Assembly (NCBI GenBank): GCA_001606155.1
Contig: LODT01000015.1
Location: 62,001-126,000 of the forward strand
Origin: Tieghemostelium lacteum
Lineage: Eukaryota; Evosea; Eumycetozoa; Dictyosteliales; Raperosteliaceae
Length of the DNA: 64,000 nucleotides
Reading direction: 5' to 3'
Part shown: piece by piece, positions 32,401-45,981 of the stretch
Position numbering within the stretch: the first letter of the stretch is position 1
How the letters are laid out: each line of letters opens with the position of its first letter
Notes under the pieces: model-generated
What the model was told of the DNA's origin: nothing
Seen by the model: the letters and a program-made list of their open reading frames with translations, nothing else
Databases searched by the model: none
Translations under genes and position numbers: made by a program

Positions 32401-32818
32401 TCATATAATCCCCCATTCTTCATTCACCCTCTCACTAACTCTTATACACCATCATCATATATTATTTAATTCATGTAAAGCGAATATTTATTTTTTATTA
32501 TCGATTTTGATTTTCTCCTTTTTTTGTAATCAGTTTGTAATGTCTATTGTTGTAATTCATTGTATCTCATAGTTATCTTAATTAAATTTTATTTTTATTA
32601 TAAAAATAAATAAAATCTTACAGTATTATTCCTTTTTTTTTTTTTGTTAAGAAATATTTGATTACATTTATCTTTTTTATTTTCTCATTTCAATATCTTT
32701 ATGAATTAATAAAAATCTAGATAATTCCATTTCAACAACAATATAATTATTAATAACAACTTTACAAAAATTAAAGAATTCTAAGAAGTTTCAATTTATT
32801 TAAACATGGTTTATAATA
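32401..32818. other. Convergent spacer, MOB1 / SF1
   Basis: This 418-nt region between two stop codons holds the 3' ends of both mRNAs. 32410-32455 is unusually C-rich for an intergenic region (CCCCC, CACC runs). The rest is A/T. No gene is seen. Confidence 0.4.
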
Positions 32819-34239
32819 TTATCTTGATGGACCATAAGGACTAGTATTAAAGTTTTGATTATAAATATTAGATTGTTGATGTGAGGGATTTGATGGCCCA
32901 TAAGGACTATTATTGTTAAAATTACCATCATTATTATTATTTTGATTCCAATTTTGATATTGATTAAAATTATTATTAGTTTGTTGATTATAGTTATTAT
33001 TTTGCATATAATTATTATTACTATTATTGTTATAGTATTGTTGTTGGTATTGTTGTTGTTGAAGTTGTTCATCTTTATCTAAAGCTTCTCTAAATTCATC
33101 ATAACCATTTGCCATATTATTGTTACTACTATTATTACTATTATTATTATCATTTAAATTTAATTCAAAATCATAACCTAAAATCTCTTTAACTTCACTT
33201 ATACATTTCTTATATTCCTCTTCAATGATAGAGAGCATTTGTTGATCGTTATTGTTTCTCAATGGACAATCAGAAGAGGGATGAGAAGATTCACCACAAT
33301 GGACACACTTGATATCAGCTCTCTCCCAACTTCTGGCAATATATGCGGGTCTCTCACGAAGAGTACCATTCATTTCAGCCAACTCACGAAGTTGTTGTCT
33401 TTTATGTTCATTTTTACCCTCTTCTACTGGAACGAGGAATTCTCTAACTAAGATACTGGCTTTATCTAGTTGCTCTTGAGTATCTGCTGTTAAGAGTACA
33501 TGTAACTCATCATTCTCCTGGTACTGTGGTTTAGTAGATTTACCTTCTCTACTAGACCCTTTACCTCTAATTGCAATCTTTGCACCAGACTCTTTCTCAA
33601 GTTTCTTTTGAGTGTTACCTCTAGGTCCTATAATAAGACCAATGAAATTATATTCGGGATGGTCTTTAATGGGTATATAGATTTTACAAGTTTTCTTTTC
33701 AACAGGTGGTTGATAATCTGAAGGTGGTTTATAACTAGTTGAAATCTGTTGTGCAGCTAGAATCAATTGATGTCTTTCTTTCATTACTTTTTCTTTAATT
33801 CTCTGTTCTCTGGTATTAGTTCTCTTACCAGTATTATTATCGTAAATTGGTGGTGGTGAAGGTGATCTTTCTCTATCTCTATCTGTAATTTCAAATACTC
33901 CACTTAGTAGTTTCTTTGTAATCTCTTCTATTCTAATACGTACTATATAAATAAGAGTTAGATAAATGAAAAAAGTTATTCGTTCGATATTGGATATTAC
34001 TTACATATTAAAGCTGATATTTGTTGATCATTTAAACCAGGAGGTATAACTCTTGGTATTGAGCTAAAAGGTGATACATTTACTTTTTCGTCAAAATAGG
34101 TGAGTTTAGTTCTTTTGATTTTTGATATCTCATCTCTAGTTCTAGATCTACCTCTACCAATCTCTTTCATCTCTTTAAAGAAGTTATCTTCAGCCTCATT
34201 ATTAAATTGTTCAGGTAATTCGTTAAATTGGTATGTCAT
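32819..34239 (-). CDS. sf1: Splicing factor 1 / branchpoint-binding protein
   Basis: The protein has 452 residues. Exon 1 is 34005-34239 (ATG at 34239) and exon 2 is 32819-33942; the 62-nt intron is GTAAGT...ATATAG. The family order is clear. The helix-hairpin region has [13 protein letters not shown] and [18 protein letters not shown] and [11 protein letters not shown] (SPSP phosphosite) follow. The KH-QUA2 domain has [19 protein letters not shown] and the CCHC zinc knuckle is [14 protein letters not shown]. The tail is Asn/Gln/Tyr-rich low complexity. SF1 reads the intron branchpoint with U2AF65 before U2 snRNP arrives. The long N/Q tail could promote condensation, which is inference. Confidence 0.93.
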
Positions 34240-34932
34240 TGTAATAATGATTTTAAAACACAAAATGATTCAAATGGAAATTTTAAAAAAAAAAAGTAAT
34301 GTAAAAACTTTATTTTTACATGCATTGAAGCAATTTCTACTATAGTGGAAATCAATAATTACTTAAATTCTATATATTTCATAAATCGACTTGTTCAATA
34401 TTTATGTTTGTTTTTGTTTTTGATAAAATAAAAGATAGAAATTATTAAATCTAAAAACTAATCGATGGTATTTTTTATATACAATTATCTCATTTATATT
34501 GCTATTTCAAGTATGATGTAAAAAACATGATGTAATATATTAAGAACTGGGTAACACGTGACTAGTTTAATCTTGTGATACTTTTACTTTAGACTTTAAA
34601 TAAACTAAACCTATTTAATCAATATAAGCACTATTTTAACTTTTGGTTTAAAAAAGTATCTTAGTTGTAGATTTTAATTATATTATAAATTTAAATCTAA
34701 AAAATATAACTGTTTAGATTCTTATAATTTTGTTTCTCAAAGGAACTAAACATAGAGAGTCTTTATCAGTTTTTTAAATAAATAATTTTTGAGATTATAT
34801 TTCTCTGAAAATTTAAACTGCATTTTTAAAAATCAAAATCTGCAATAGTCATTTGACCAACAAACAATAATCTAATTTTTAAACATTTTTTATTTATATA
34901 TAAATAAATATATCATTTGATATTTGAGAAAC
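34240..34932. other. Divergent spacer, SF1 / prenyl synthase
   Basis: About 690 nt, AT-rich. A patch at 34545-34580 (GGGTAACACGTGACTAG) contains a CACGTG palindrome that could be an E-box-like site. No open frame or RNA gene is evident. Confidence 0.35.
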
Positions 34933-35895
34933 ATGCAATTCTCATATCCTTTAAATAGTGGGGACTACCAATTAGTTGAACCTTATAAATATATATGCGA
35001 ATCATCAGGTAAAGGATTTAGAAATATGTTAATACAAGCATTTGATTATTGGCTACAAGTAGGTGAAACTAAAGTCAAAGAAATAGGTACCATAGTACAA
35101 GGGTTACATATGGCATCACTATTAATCGATGACATTGAAGATAACTCTAAACTGCGTAGAGGTAATCCAGCAGCTCATATAATCTATGGTATACCTCAAA
35201 CTATAAACAGTGCAAATTTTATCTATTTCCTCATGATGGATCATTGCATTAAACTTGGCGACCCACAAGCTTGTAATATATTCGTAGAGGAAGTTGTCAG
35301 ATTACATCGTGGTCAAGGTTATGATATAATGTGGAGAGATACCAATAAATGTCCTACCGAAGAGGAATATTATAAAATGGTTTCTGAAAAAACTGGTGGT
35401 CTCTTTAGATTGGGTTTAAGACTTTTACAAACATTCAGTAATAATAAGACAGACTATTCTGAATTTATTGAAAACTTAGGTTTATATTATCAAATTAGAG
35501 ATGATTATATAAATTTAGTTTCTTCTGAAGTATGTGTTTTTTAATTCAAATATAATTATCAAATTTATAAAATACTAACATTTTATTACTTATAGTATCA
35601 ACAAAATAAGAGTTTTTGTGAAGATATTACTGAAGGTAAATTTTCATTTCCAATCATCAACGCAATCAACAAGGATAAGAACGATAATAGATTACTTTTA
35701 ATATTAAAACAAAAAACTGAATCTGTAGAAGTAAAACAATATGCATTAGATTATATAATTAAGATGGGTTCCATTGAATATACCAAAACCATCATTGAAA
35801 ATTTAAGAACAAAAATTTTGAAACAAATTGAAGATCTTGGTGGAAACCCAATTTTAATTAAAATGTTAGAATCTTTAGAAAGTAAAAAGATATAA
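34933..35895 (+). CDS. ggps1: Geranylgeranyl diphosphate synthase-like prenyltransferase
   Basis: The protein has 298 residues. Exon 1 is 34933-35529 and exon 2 is 35596-35895, phase 0 (GTATGT...CTTATAG). The start is the ATG at 34933 (MQFSYPL); a TTG nine bases earlier is rejected. It has GKGFR, the first Asp-rich motif DDIED followed by SKLRRG, then GQGYDIMWRD, KTGGLFRL and the second Asp motif RDDYIN. Length and the short DDxxD loop fit eukaryotic type III GGPP synthases (~300 aa). It condenses isopentenyl diphosphate with allylic diphosphates to give C20 chains for protein prenylation and isoprenoids. Convergent with the flavin oxidoreductase (100 nt between stops). Confidence 0.88.
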
Positions 35896-35995
35896 ATTAT
35901 AATTAAAAATAATAAATGTACTTGTACAGTAAAATATATATATATAAACGAAAATTCTCTTTACTTAAACATAAATTTATTTAAATCAATTTGAT

Positions 35996-37383
35996 TTATG
36001 GATTGGGTTTTGGAACAATTGGAGCACCTATTGGAATACCAGTTTTCTTATGTCTATGAGCTAAACTGTATTGGAGAACTGGATCAATATGAATTCCAAG
36101 TTCATCAGCAGCTCTTTGTGGCCAAAATGGATCTTTAAGGAATTGTCTGGCAACACAAATGAGATCTGCTTGTAGATTCTGAAGAATATCTTCAGCAGTT
36201 TTACCATCAGTGACACCACCAACAGCCATTGTTTTTTGACCTATACATTCTTTTTTGATTGTTTCAGACAATGGAATTTGGAACATTGGTGTATTTGGAA
36301 TATTTTGACAACAGCTATTTCCACCTGAACTGCAATCAACCAAATCAACACCCATATCTCTAATAACTTTAACCAAGTTAATAGTTTCTTCAATATTCCA
36401 ACCATTTTCAACCCATTCCTCACAGGATAATCTGACTGATAAAGGTTTCTCTTTTGGCCATACTGTTTTAACAGCTGTGATAATGTCAGTTAAGAAACGA
36501 ATACGATTTTCAAAGATACCACCATATTGATCAGTTCTTATATTAGATGTTGAGGATAAGAAAGAGTTAATCAAATAACCATGAGCACCATGAATTTCAA
36601 TCATATCTACACCAGCTTTGATTGCTCTAATGGTAGTATCTTTAAAAGCATTAATAATACACTTGATATCATCTAATGACAGTTCATGTGGTTTCTTTGA
36701 TTCCATACCCCATTGAACTTCTGAAGGTCCGTAGATATCATATTCTCTACCAACTCCTATTGCAGGAGCACCTCTAATTGCACCTTCAATGTAAATTGGC
36801 TATCGTTTAAAACAATGTTAATATAAAGTATGATATTGCAATCAAACAGCTAAACTTACATTGGTAGAACCTTTTCTTCCTGAATGTGCAAGTTGAAGTG
36901 CAATTTTACAATTGAATAGTTTGCAAAAATCTATTACTCTTTTCATAGGTTCAATTTGAGAGTCATTCCACAATCCAGAATCACCATATGTGATACGCCC
37001 TTCTGGAACAACTGCAGTAGCTTCAAGTACAATTAATGCAGCTCCACTTCTTGCCAATGTACCATAATGTACTAAATGCCATTCATTAAATAACCCATCT
37101 ACTGAAGAGTATTGGCACCTTTATGTTTTTTATTGGTAAGATTAGTATAAAAATTCTGGAATTTGTATTTGCAAGATAAAAATATTTAAAAAAATACAAA
37201 CATTGGTGAAACTACTATTCTATTTTTTAAATCCATATCTTTAATTTTGATTGGAGTAAAGAGTTTTGGAAGATTAGAATACTTTTCTTCAGTATTTCTT
37301 TCAGTAAATACTGGAACACCAGGTCCTTGATAATACTTTGGAATTTCTTCTTCTCTTAAAAAACCATAATCAAATTTATTCAT
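35996..37383 (-). CDS. NADH:flavin oxidoreductase / old yellow enzyme (YqjM-like)
   Basis: The protein has 414 residues in three exons: 37202-37383, 36860-37118 and 35996-36799. Junctions CCAAT|G-TGCCAATAC and ACCAAT|CCAATT restore SPMCQYSSVDG and GSTNPIYIEG. The SPMCQYSS motif carries the FMN-tuning Cys of the YqjM/xenobiotic reductase branch. Other signs are LQLAHSGRKG, the EIHGAHGYLI ... SSTSNIRTDQYGG active-site block, SVRLSCEEW and the phosphate loop MAVGGV. It is an FMN enzyme that reduces activated C=C bonds of enones with NADPH. There is no signal peptide and the substrate is unknown. Confidence 0.93.
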
Positions 37384-37566
37384 TTTGTATTTATATGTGG
37401 AATAACCAATGAATTTAAAAGTAAAGTACTTAAATTTAATTTATAAATTTTATTTAAAAGAATCTATAAATCTAATAAATTAATTTTTATTTTTACCAAA
37501 ATGAGTATTAAATACCCAATAAAGTGAAATTCAAAAAAAATATTATATTTATCCATTACAAATGTT

Positions 37567-40500
37567 TTATTTTGAATTTTGATAAATTTTAAAAGGAGAA
37601 TCTTTCAGAATACTGCTATTGGTACTATTATTAGCATTCTGATTATTATTATTAGTTGTCATTAAAGAGGGATCATTTGGATTCCATATGATAGAATCCC
37701 ACAATCTTTGTTTAAAATAATTCCATCTTTCAGAACCTAGTTTTAATCTTTCTTGAGATTTTGCGGGTATAGATTGAGATTTGAGAGAGAATTGATTCAT
37801 CATCTTATTTGATCTTGTTTTTCTCTTTTCGTCAGTTTCCTGTACCAATTTTGAAATGGCAATAAACTGTTTTGACAGCTTTTCTTTACGTTGCTTTATA
37901 CGTTTTTCCTTGTATTTGTACAATTTTTCCAAATGTGTATTGTGTTTGGATTCTAGTGGTGCCATTAGTTTTTCAATTCTAGATTCAATTTCTAATCTCT
38001 TTTGTTTTAGTGAATCTTGGTAATACCAATCAATGAAATGGCTCATTAATGAGTATTGTTCTTGTTCTTGGTCATGTAGATTGGCATTGTTGACATGTTC
38101 AGGTTGAATCATTTCAATACCACCATTCTCTGCAAAGTGATCTGACAGATTAGGATCCTCAAAGAAACAATGTATAACTTGTTGATCTTCCAGAATATTA
38201 GATATAATCTTTCTATTCTCTTCATTTGAACCCATTACATTTCTCAAAATGATATATAAATCCAATTGAAGATGTTTCTGTTGATTCATATGTTCCATAT
38301 CAATTTCAGATAGCTGATGTTGATTACTGTTACCATTAATTTCAATATTCTGACTGGATGCTGTTATATAGTAATTCAATTCATGGAATATCTGTAGTAG
38401 ATATAAAAGACCATTGTAGTCTCTGAATGCTTTCTGGTCAGCTACAGATTCAAAATCAAAGTTCAAAATGAATGGAATTCTAGATTTCTTTCCTCTGAGT
38501 AACAATATAATTAGATTATCTCTAATTTCCAATAATCCATTAGATTTCATTGAGGCTCTAATTACTGGTGTATTTTGGAATGATAGTGAATTAATTAAAT
38601 CTAAAATTTTCATTAAAACTTTATAGTTTTATAAATAAATAAATAATTAGTTAGTTAAAATAATCAAATTTGGTTCTATTAATTATTAATTATAACATAC
38701 TTTGAGGTGGTACTTCAATATCATCTAATGATTTAAAATATTGTACAAGATTTTTAATAATATCTGTTGCTTCATTGGTTGGTAAAATATATTCATGTGA
38801 TTTGAAATAATCTATAACAACATCAACTATATCAATATAAAATTCTTCATAGTCAATGCAAACCTCTGTTGAAGATATTAAAATTTTTGAATTAGTATTC
38901 ATATTGGTTTTGTTTACTATTGTGTGTTCCAAACTTACCTTTTAGTTTTAAGATTTTTGAAGCCTTTTTATAGATTTCATGAATAATCATTTTTCTACAA
39001 ATTGATAAAATCTTTAGATAGACAGTATTATTTGATACCGATAACTGATAGATATTATCAACATTATTGTTATTGGTATAAGGAGAATTTTGAGATGGAT
39101 AATCAATTAGTTGATACATCCAATCAAACCATGGTTGGTTCCATAATATATCCATATTTACAACATCAAGACACTGCTCCATTTCTGATAGAATTGATGA
39201 TTGAATTGAATGATAATCAATCTTATTATTATTATTGTTATTGTTACTATTTGTTGTGAAATTATTATTTTGATAGAAATAGAAATTATGAAGAATAATG
39301 ATTAGAGAGTGCAAAGCTTCTGGATAGACAATAGTCTTTTCACCAATATTAGTTACAACTAAATCATGGTCATCGTTAGTGGATAGTGAATCATCAGTTT
39401 GATTACTACTAGCAAGTGTTGCCAATGAATCTGATGATTTATCTCTGGTTGTAAAGAAATCTAGTGATATCCATGAAGATGATCTCTGTTTGGTTTCAGT
39501 TACACATTTTGGATCAAATTTATATCCATCAATCATCAATAGGATAATGGCACGACATACTAATAATGAAGGTGGAGAATGTTTGGTAATGAGTGTTGAT
39601 AGTACCTCAAATCCACTGTTTCTTCTAAACAGAGTTGCAGCTTTACTATTACTATGCAATAGTAGACCAATGAGTTTAATGGCAAGAGTTTGAATTTCCT
39701 CATAGGGAATTTCAATGAGTGAGAATACAATATTAAAACCACCAAGTGATCTAAGATGTTCTAGTATAGATGGAGACTTTCTCATTTCTTCATAAACCAA
39801 CTCGAGAATCTTTGCTTTGATAGGTAACTTTTCATAGAGACCACTAGATTCATGGTGTATAAGGAACTCAAAGATGGACTCAATGTCCTCTACTGGTAGA
39901 TGTGGTAGTATCTTTCTGATGATATTCAACAAGAAGGAACAATCACTACTCAATTTCATTGAGATATCCAAAAGATAACTAATCTTTGAAATTGGTGCTG
40001 TTGCACATGGGACCAAGTTGGTAGATGATGATACATTGCTGGTTGCAATAGGTGTAGATTGCGAAGATCCAGAGAGTTGAGATTGTCCAGTGGTAGATGA
40101 CAATTCATGGTATGGTAATATATCGGTATTTGGTTGAATCCAAAGTTTCAAAGTATCTGGACTATTCAATAACATACTGTTAAGGTATTTCAGTATATGC
40201 AATTGAAGTTCTTCAGTGCACCATGCCAATAGATCTAAAATCAATACTAAACAGTCATTGGACCAATAGAGATGTTTTGGATCAGGTGAGTTATTCATAC
40301 CATCTAATAGAAGGTCAAATAGAATCTCAAAAGTCTCCATAGACAATTCAGAATCTCTACGATTATTTGGATTGGCACCTGAGAATCTAAATAGAAGATG
40401 ATACAAAATGGCAAATCCATTCAATTCTCTAAATTGTGCCTTATTAGATTCAGATTTCTGTAAAAGTCCTGCGAGAATTCTTAATCCTGCAACTTGTTGA

Positions 40501-43500
40501 GCTGGCTCCATATCCAAGAATGGGAAACATAAATGTATGCCACCAACTTCTTTAATTACATCCTTTAGACAACGAGTTTGATGTACATTAACATCACCAA
40601 TAAATTCAATGTTAGCACCTTGTGTTTCATTTGGTACTTGATTCTTCTTTGGTGATATCTGATCAATTGCAATTTCACTACTCATCGATAGATTCTGATC
40701 AATTTCAAATGATACTGATCTTGGTATACTTTGACCAGGTGTTTGAGGTGTTGATATTATATTTGGTGAAATTGTTGATGTATTGCCAATATTTATACTA
40801 TTACTGCTATTATTGATATTGGTATTGGAAGATTGAGTAGTTGTATTACTATTGATACTGGTGCTACTCATGGTTGAATTGGTTGGTGAAGATGTAATGG
40901 TTGATGAGGAATTAAAGAGGAAGTCACCAGACATTGCCATAGAGGTATTAGGTAGACCTGGATCTTGAAGTAAAGTTCCATTGGCATTTGTAGGATTCTG
41001 TGGAAGTGATGCTGGTTTGATTATAAGGAATTCTTTATTATCTACACCTAATGATTTGTAAGTACTATTATAGAGATTACCTCTAGAACATACTTTATGA
41101 CATGTAGGTGCCTCCCAAATACCTTCAAAAAAGTGAATTGTACCCATTTGTCCACAAAAATAGGAACTTGAGGTAACTCCACCTTGACCACCTTGACTAC
41201 TAGCTTGGCTACTCTGATCATTAACACCAGTGGATTCCATACTTGTAAAACTATTCAAACTATTAAAACTACTGTGATTTGTTGATGTCTTATCACTAGT
41301 CATTATAGGAGGTGGAGTAGTTTGTGACACAACATTACTTGGTGAAATGGTACTTGGAAATCGTTTACCAATCCACCCTTGAATTGGTTTATCTTTTGTA
41401 ATGAGTTTTGGGTAGTTTGCTGTTGAATAATTCTGAATAAACTTGCCATCAACAAACAATGAGATCTTCTGTTTACTGTGAGTTATAACCAAATGATGCC
41501 AACTGCCGCACTCTGTAAATGCAAATTTATCAAATGAATAGACTTCAGGTGGTGATGGATAGTTTCTAGTTTGTATACATAGGTATCTCTTGGTTTCTGT
41601 TTGCTTTCCGTTTACCAATGGAAGTGATTTAAAATAGACATCAAATATATTGTTACCCTGTTGATCTTGCCAACTGAATAGACCAGATTCATCACCTAGG
41701 AAATAGTTTGTACGTATCCAACAACTAAAAGTATAACCACTCTTTACCGATGGAAACTTCTCAATCTGACCAATCTTTATACAACTTTCAAACCCATCAA
41801 AATTAAAGTACAATGGAGGAGTCTTTCTCTCTGTTAATGTTCCAATTACATATAAAACCTGCATTTGTAATTCCAATTTTCTATTTCTTTCTTTTCTACC
41901 ACTACTACTTATACTACTAGTAGAAAATGATGATTGTGATGTAGATGTAAATTGTTGCGGTTTTTGTATATTAGGTTGTTGATGTTGTTGAAGGTTATTG
42001 TAGTTTAATTGAGGATGTGATTCAAATGATGGGAAACATGCTAGATCAAAGAGTAAACGAACTTCACTTGGACTAATATCATAGAGACCTAAGATTACAA
42101 TTAATCTACTATAATAGGACTGAGTCTCTTCAGGACATAGATGAGAGAGGTACAAGAGGAATTTTAGACCTTGAGCAGCACAGAGCATCTTTTTATTCAG
42201 TGGATTGGCTTCTAGGACTTTCATTAAAAATACAAGATTATGTTGTTGTGCAACTGGTGAACATTGTGGTAGTATATCAACTAACATCAATGCAGCATCT
42301 GGTGATCTTAATTTAGATCTACCCAATAGTGTATAAGAATAAATAGTTTCTTTTTCATCTTCAATACCACCCAAATGATTATATGATGAGGTTTTTGAAG
42401 TTACATTACTCTTGTGTAAAACTGTTGATGGTTCACTGAATCTTGGTGAGTTTTCTGTAGTTGTACCGCTTTGTTGCTGTTGTTGTTGTTGTTGTTGTTG
42501 TTGTTCGAATATATATAAATCATCAAATGAACCAGCCCATGACCCAATACTATTTCTTCTAGTTCCATGAAATAGGTTCTTAAAACTTGGTACTCTAACT
42601 ATACCATTAGATCTCGACTGTTGATTTAGTTTGGTAATATTTGGATGTTGAATTGGTTGTTGGTGTATATTAGCAGACTGACTTGAATGGTTTTGTTGTG
42701 AACTTGAAAGTGATTGAATTGGTGTTGTTGATGGACTTGATATAGGAGATCCTTCAACTTCCATTTGTTGTTGTAATTCTGATGAAATAATATCATCACT
42801 AGAAGTTTGTTGTTGTTCAATGATTTGTTGTTGTTGATGATGATATTGTTGAGAGGTATTTAAACTTGTTGTAGTGGTTGAAGATGATTTTAGATTATTG
42901 AAATTAATGTCATAGGATCTATTGGAATGTGGAAGAATGGATGTGTATTGAGGTTGTGGATAGAGAATATTGTTTATAGTTGTAAATATAGTTGGTGAAA
43001 ATATAGATTCAAGGTAATTGAATTGGTACCTAATCATAATACGACGATTCATTGCAAGCTCTACAAAGAGTTGATAGAGATACTCGTCAACATTGACTTT
43101 AGTAGATTTAATGAGAGCTGAAAGTGCAATATACCCTGTGGAATCTAAAACTCTTTTATTCTCCTCACATCCAAAACAAACTTCACAAATGGCAACCAAA
43201 GCAGCATAGACTAACGATGGTAAACTCTTTGGATTCTTTATGATATTAATGAGACTATTCAACACACCATATTCCTGAAACTTGATTTTTAACTGAATAT
43301 TCTCCATTGCACTACTATGCATCATATCAGCAATACAAAAACACATTGACTCTTTTCTATAGTCTGGTATATTAATGTCATCCAGTAACTGTATAACCAC
43401 AGATAAATCAGAATGACTAGGATTCGACAGTATAGATAAAAACTGACAAATCACCCAAAAACTAAGATCACTAATATCATGATGTGGATCATCAATTGCC

Positions 43501-44710
43501 AACTCCATTCCATCTACTCTTGTTACAAATGACTGAATTAATTTCAAACCATCAAATTTACCAATAAAATCATCTAGAACCTTACTAGAAAATCTAGTAT
43601 AGATAAACAACAATTCCAATAATAACTGAATCTTTTGAATTTGATTACTATTATTATTATCTAAAATATATTCTTCTTCTTCCTCTTCTTCTTCTACTTC
43701 CTCTTCTTTTTCTACCAAGTCATCTGAATCATCTGAATCTTTTGCATTACCACCGCTTTTTGTAATATGAGTAGTAGTCTCTTTAAAATAAATTTCCTGA
43801 GTTGATTTAATTATATTTATAATTTTTAATAGTAAATCTTCAGATGGTAACATGGTCTTGTGATATATAGTATCAGATAACAATGTTATTGATGACTGTA
43901 ACAAAAAACATTGTAATGTATTGGAGAGTTTTTGACTTGAATTCAATAACTCTATATACTTTTCAAATACCTCTGTATCGTATTTACTTGTCAATACACC
44001 AATATAATTTATCAATTCACACGATGCCAATAATAATTTGGTTAATTCTTTATCATCTTCATTATTTTTAGTACTATTATTTTGAGTTGTTGTGGTTGTT
44101 GTTGTTGGACTATTATTACTACTTATTGGACTACTATTATTATTATAATTATTATTTTGTAATTTAGATTGTTCAATTCTCTGTTCAAGAATTAAAAGCA
44201 ATTGAAAGAGTTTATCAATACCTTTTATATATTTGATATTGACTATATTGAGTGGATTGATAGAGATGAGATCTTGAATACAAGTTAGAGAATATAATTG
44301 AACTTCAGTTTGAGATGATATCAAAAGAATCTTAAAGAGAAGATCTAGTGCATCTATATTGGTGATTCTTCTAGACTTATTACCATCGAGAATAATGATA
44401 AAAAACAGATTAAAACAATCCTCTAGGAATTCTTTACCCTCATTGGAATTGTATTCTTTGAGGTTATCAAATAGATGAATGAGAATACTATAACCATCCA
44501 TATTACGAAATTCAGTTTGATTCTTTTGATTATTGTACAATAGTTTACCAATAGTCTCTAAAAGGTCTAATTGTACTGTTTGTGCTGCCTCTTGTATACT
44601 ATTAGTCAATGCAACCAAAGCACCTTGTACTCTCATAAACTCTTTCAATAACTCTTCTTCATCATTATCAATCTCTTTACTAATACTATCTGTTAATGAC
44701 TGACTTTCAC

Positions 44711-44762
<52 letters not shown>

Positions 44763-45981
44763 GTTATTTTCTATATTTTCATTTTTACAAGTATCCCCAC
44801 TAGAAGTGGTGGTTACAGGGCTATTATTTTGTAAACTATTTAACTCTGATTCTATAGTTTCTTTAGATGGTATAAATGAATAATCAATAATGATATCAGA
44901 ACCAATGATATTCTTATCAATGATTAGTTTGTTTGGAGTATGGTCATTGTCATTGGGAGAGAACACCTTTTGGAATTCACCTACAATGACTTTGAAACCT
45001 TCTGATACAACTGACCCTATCTTATGTCTGGCAAGTTCAGACAATGATGACATGGACATGGATTTCTTCATGTCAATAAGGAGTTCCTCTTCACTAGATG
45101 AAGAGGTCTGTTGTTTAATATCAAGAAAATGTTTCATAGTCTTGAGAATCTCTTGTGTCAGTTCCTTGTCATTGTGCATTAGAACCAACAGCTTCTTAAA
45201 ACCTTCTAATCTTCCAATTTCCAATTTATTATCTGTATTCTCTCCGATTGCTGATATAACTCTAAGCAAAACTTTCTTATTCTCTCTAGTATTCAAAGTA
45301 TCCAATAATGTCAATAACCTATTAATTAAATTTGGAGTCTCTTTAACTACTAATTTATATTTTTCCTCCTATATTGATGAGTTTTTTTCAATTTTTAAAC
45401 CCCAAGTATTGAGGAGATTATTGAAAAAAAAGGTTAGATAACTAGTTTGAATATTTGAATGATAGAACTAACATTAATTACAAATATAACATACATGTAA
45501 TATTAATTCAGCTACACTTAGTGCTTTACTAATAATTTCGACTATATATATGATTTGGTCTTCGCTACTGGGTTTCTGTTGTTGTTGTTGAGGATTGGTT
45601 TTACTTGATTCTCTTTCTACAACATCCAATAGTGACATTAGAATATCTGAACAATCACCAAATACTTTATCTATATCAATTGATTTCATCTGACCTGACT
45701 CCACCAACTCTTTATAAGTTTCTTGGAATGAATCTAAAAATGCATTTAATTTTGATATCATTACATTTGGATCCCTGTTTAATTATCAAAATTTTTACAT
45801 AAATGTCAATACCTGTATCTTCTCACAACCTATACTTCTATATCTTCCTCCTTCTGCTACTATTGTGATATATTTACTTTATATCTGCAACTTTAACATA
45901 ATCAAACCAAAGATTTTTAAGTTTTCTAGAGGTTATATGTTTTATTACAAATTTATTTCTAAAATTTCTAAGGGTTTCCAT
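37567..45981 (-). CDS. Neurobeachin-like giant protein lacking BEACH domain
   Basis: The protein has 2676 residues in five exons: 45878-45981, 45495-45774, 38939-45368, 38701-38865 and 37567-38618; all phases close. Exon 1 (METLRNFRNKFVIKH) runs into LWFDYVKVADIKDPNVMIS, well upstream of the longest frame. The body is armadillo-like (WDFY/neurobeachin type) with poly-Asn, poly-Gln and acidic inserts. A concanavalin-A-like domain lies near residues 1250-1450 (FTFSCW-type GYTFSCWIRT, SWHHLVITHSKQKISLFVDGKF). After further alpha-solenoid, the protein stops just where PH-BEACH-WD40 begins in Lvs/NBEA/WDFY proteins. BEACH proteins act in membrane traffic; this one could be a scaffold or dominant partner. 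Confidence 0.8.
42471..42505. repeat. CAA/CAG repeat coding poly-Gln
   Basis: This tract of CAA/CAG codons (read on the minus strand) gives about 11 glutamines in a disordered linker of the neurobeachin-like protein. Confidence 0.8.
44712..44762. repeat. ATT microsatellite coding poly-Asn
   Basis: About 17 perfect ATT units (AAT on the coding strand) encode an Asn run near residue 330 of the neurobeachin-like protein. It is the longest trinucleotide repeat in the window and is likely length-polymorphic. Confidence 0.85.

Noticed and set aside
38690-38932. An 80-residue separate gene between the large frames
   Set aside because: Its middle is an in-phase 165-nt exon of the neurobeachin-like gene; both ends are intron sequence.
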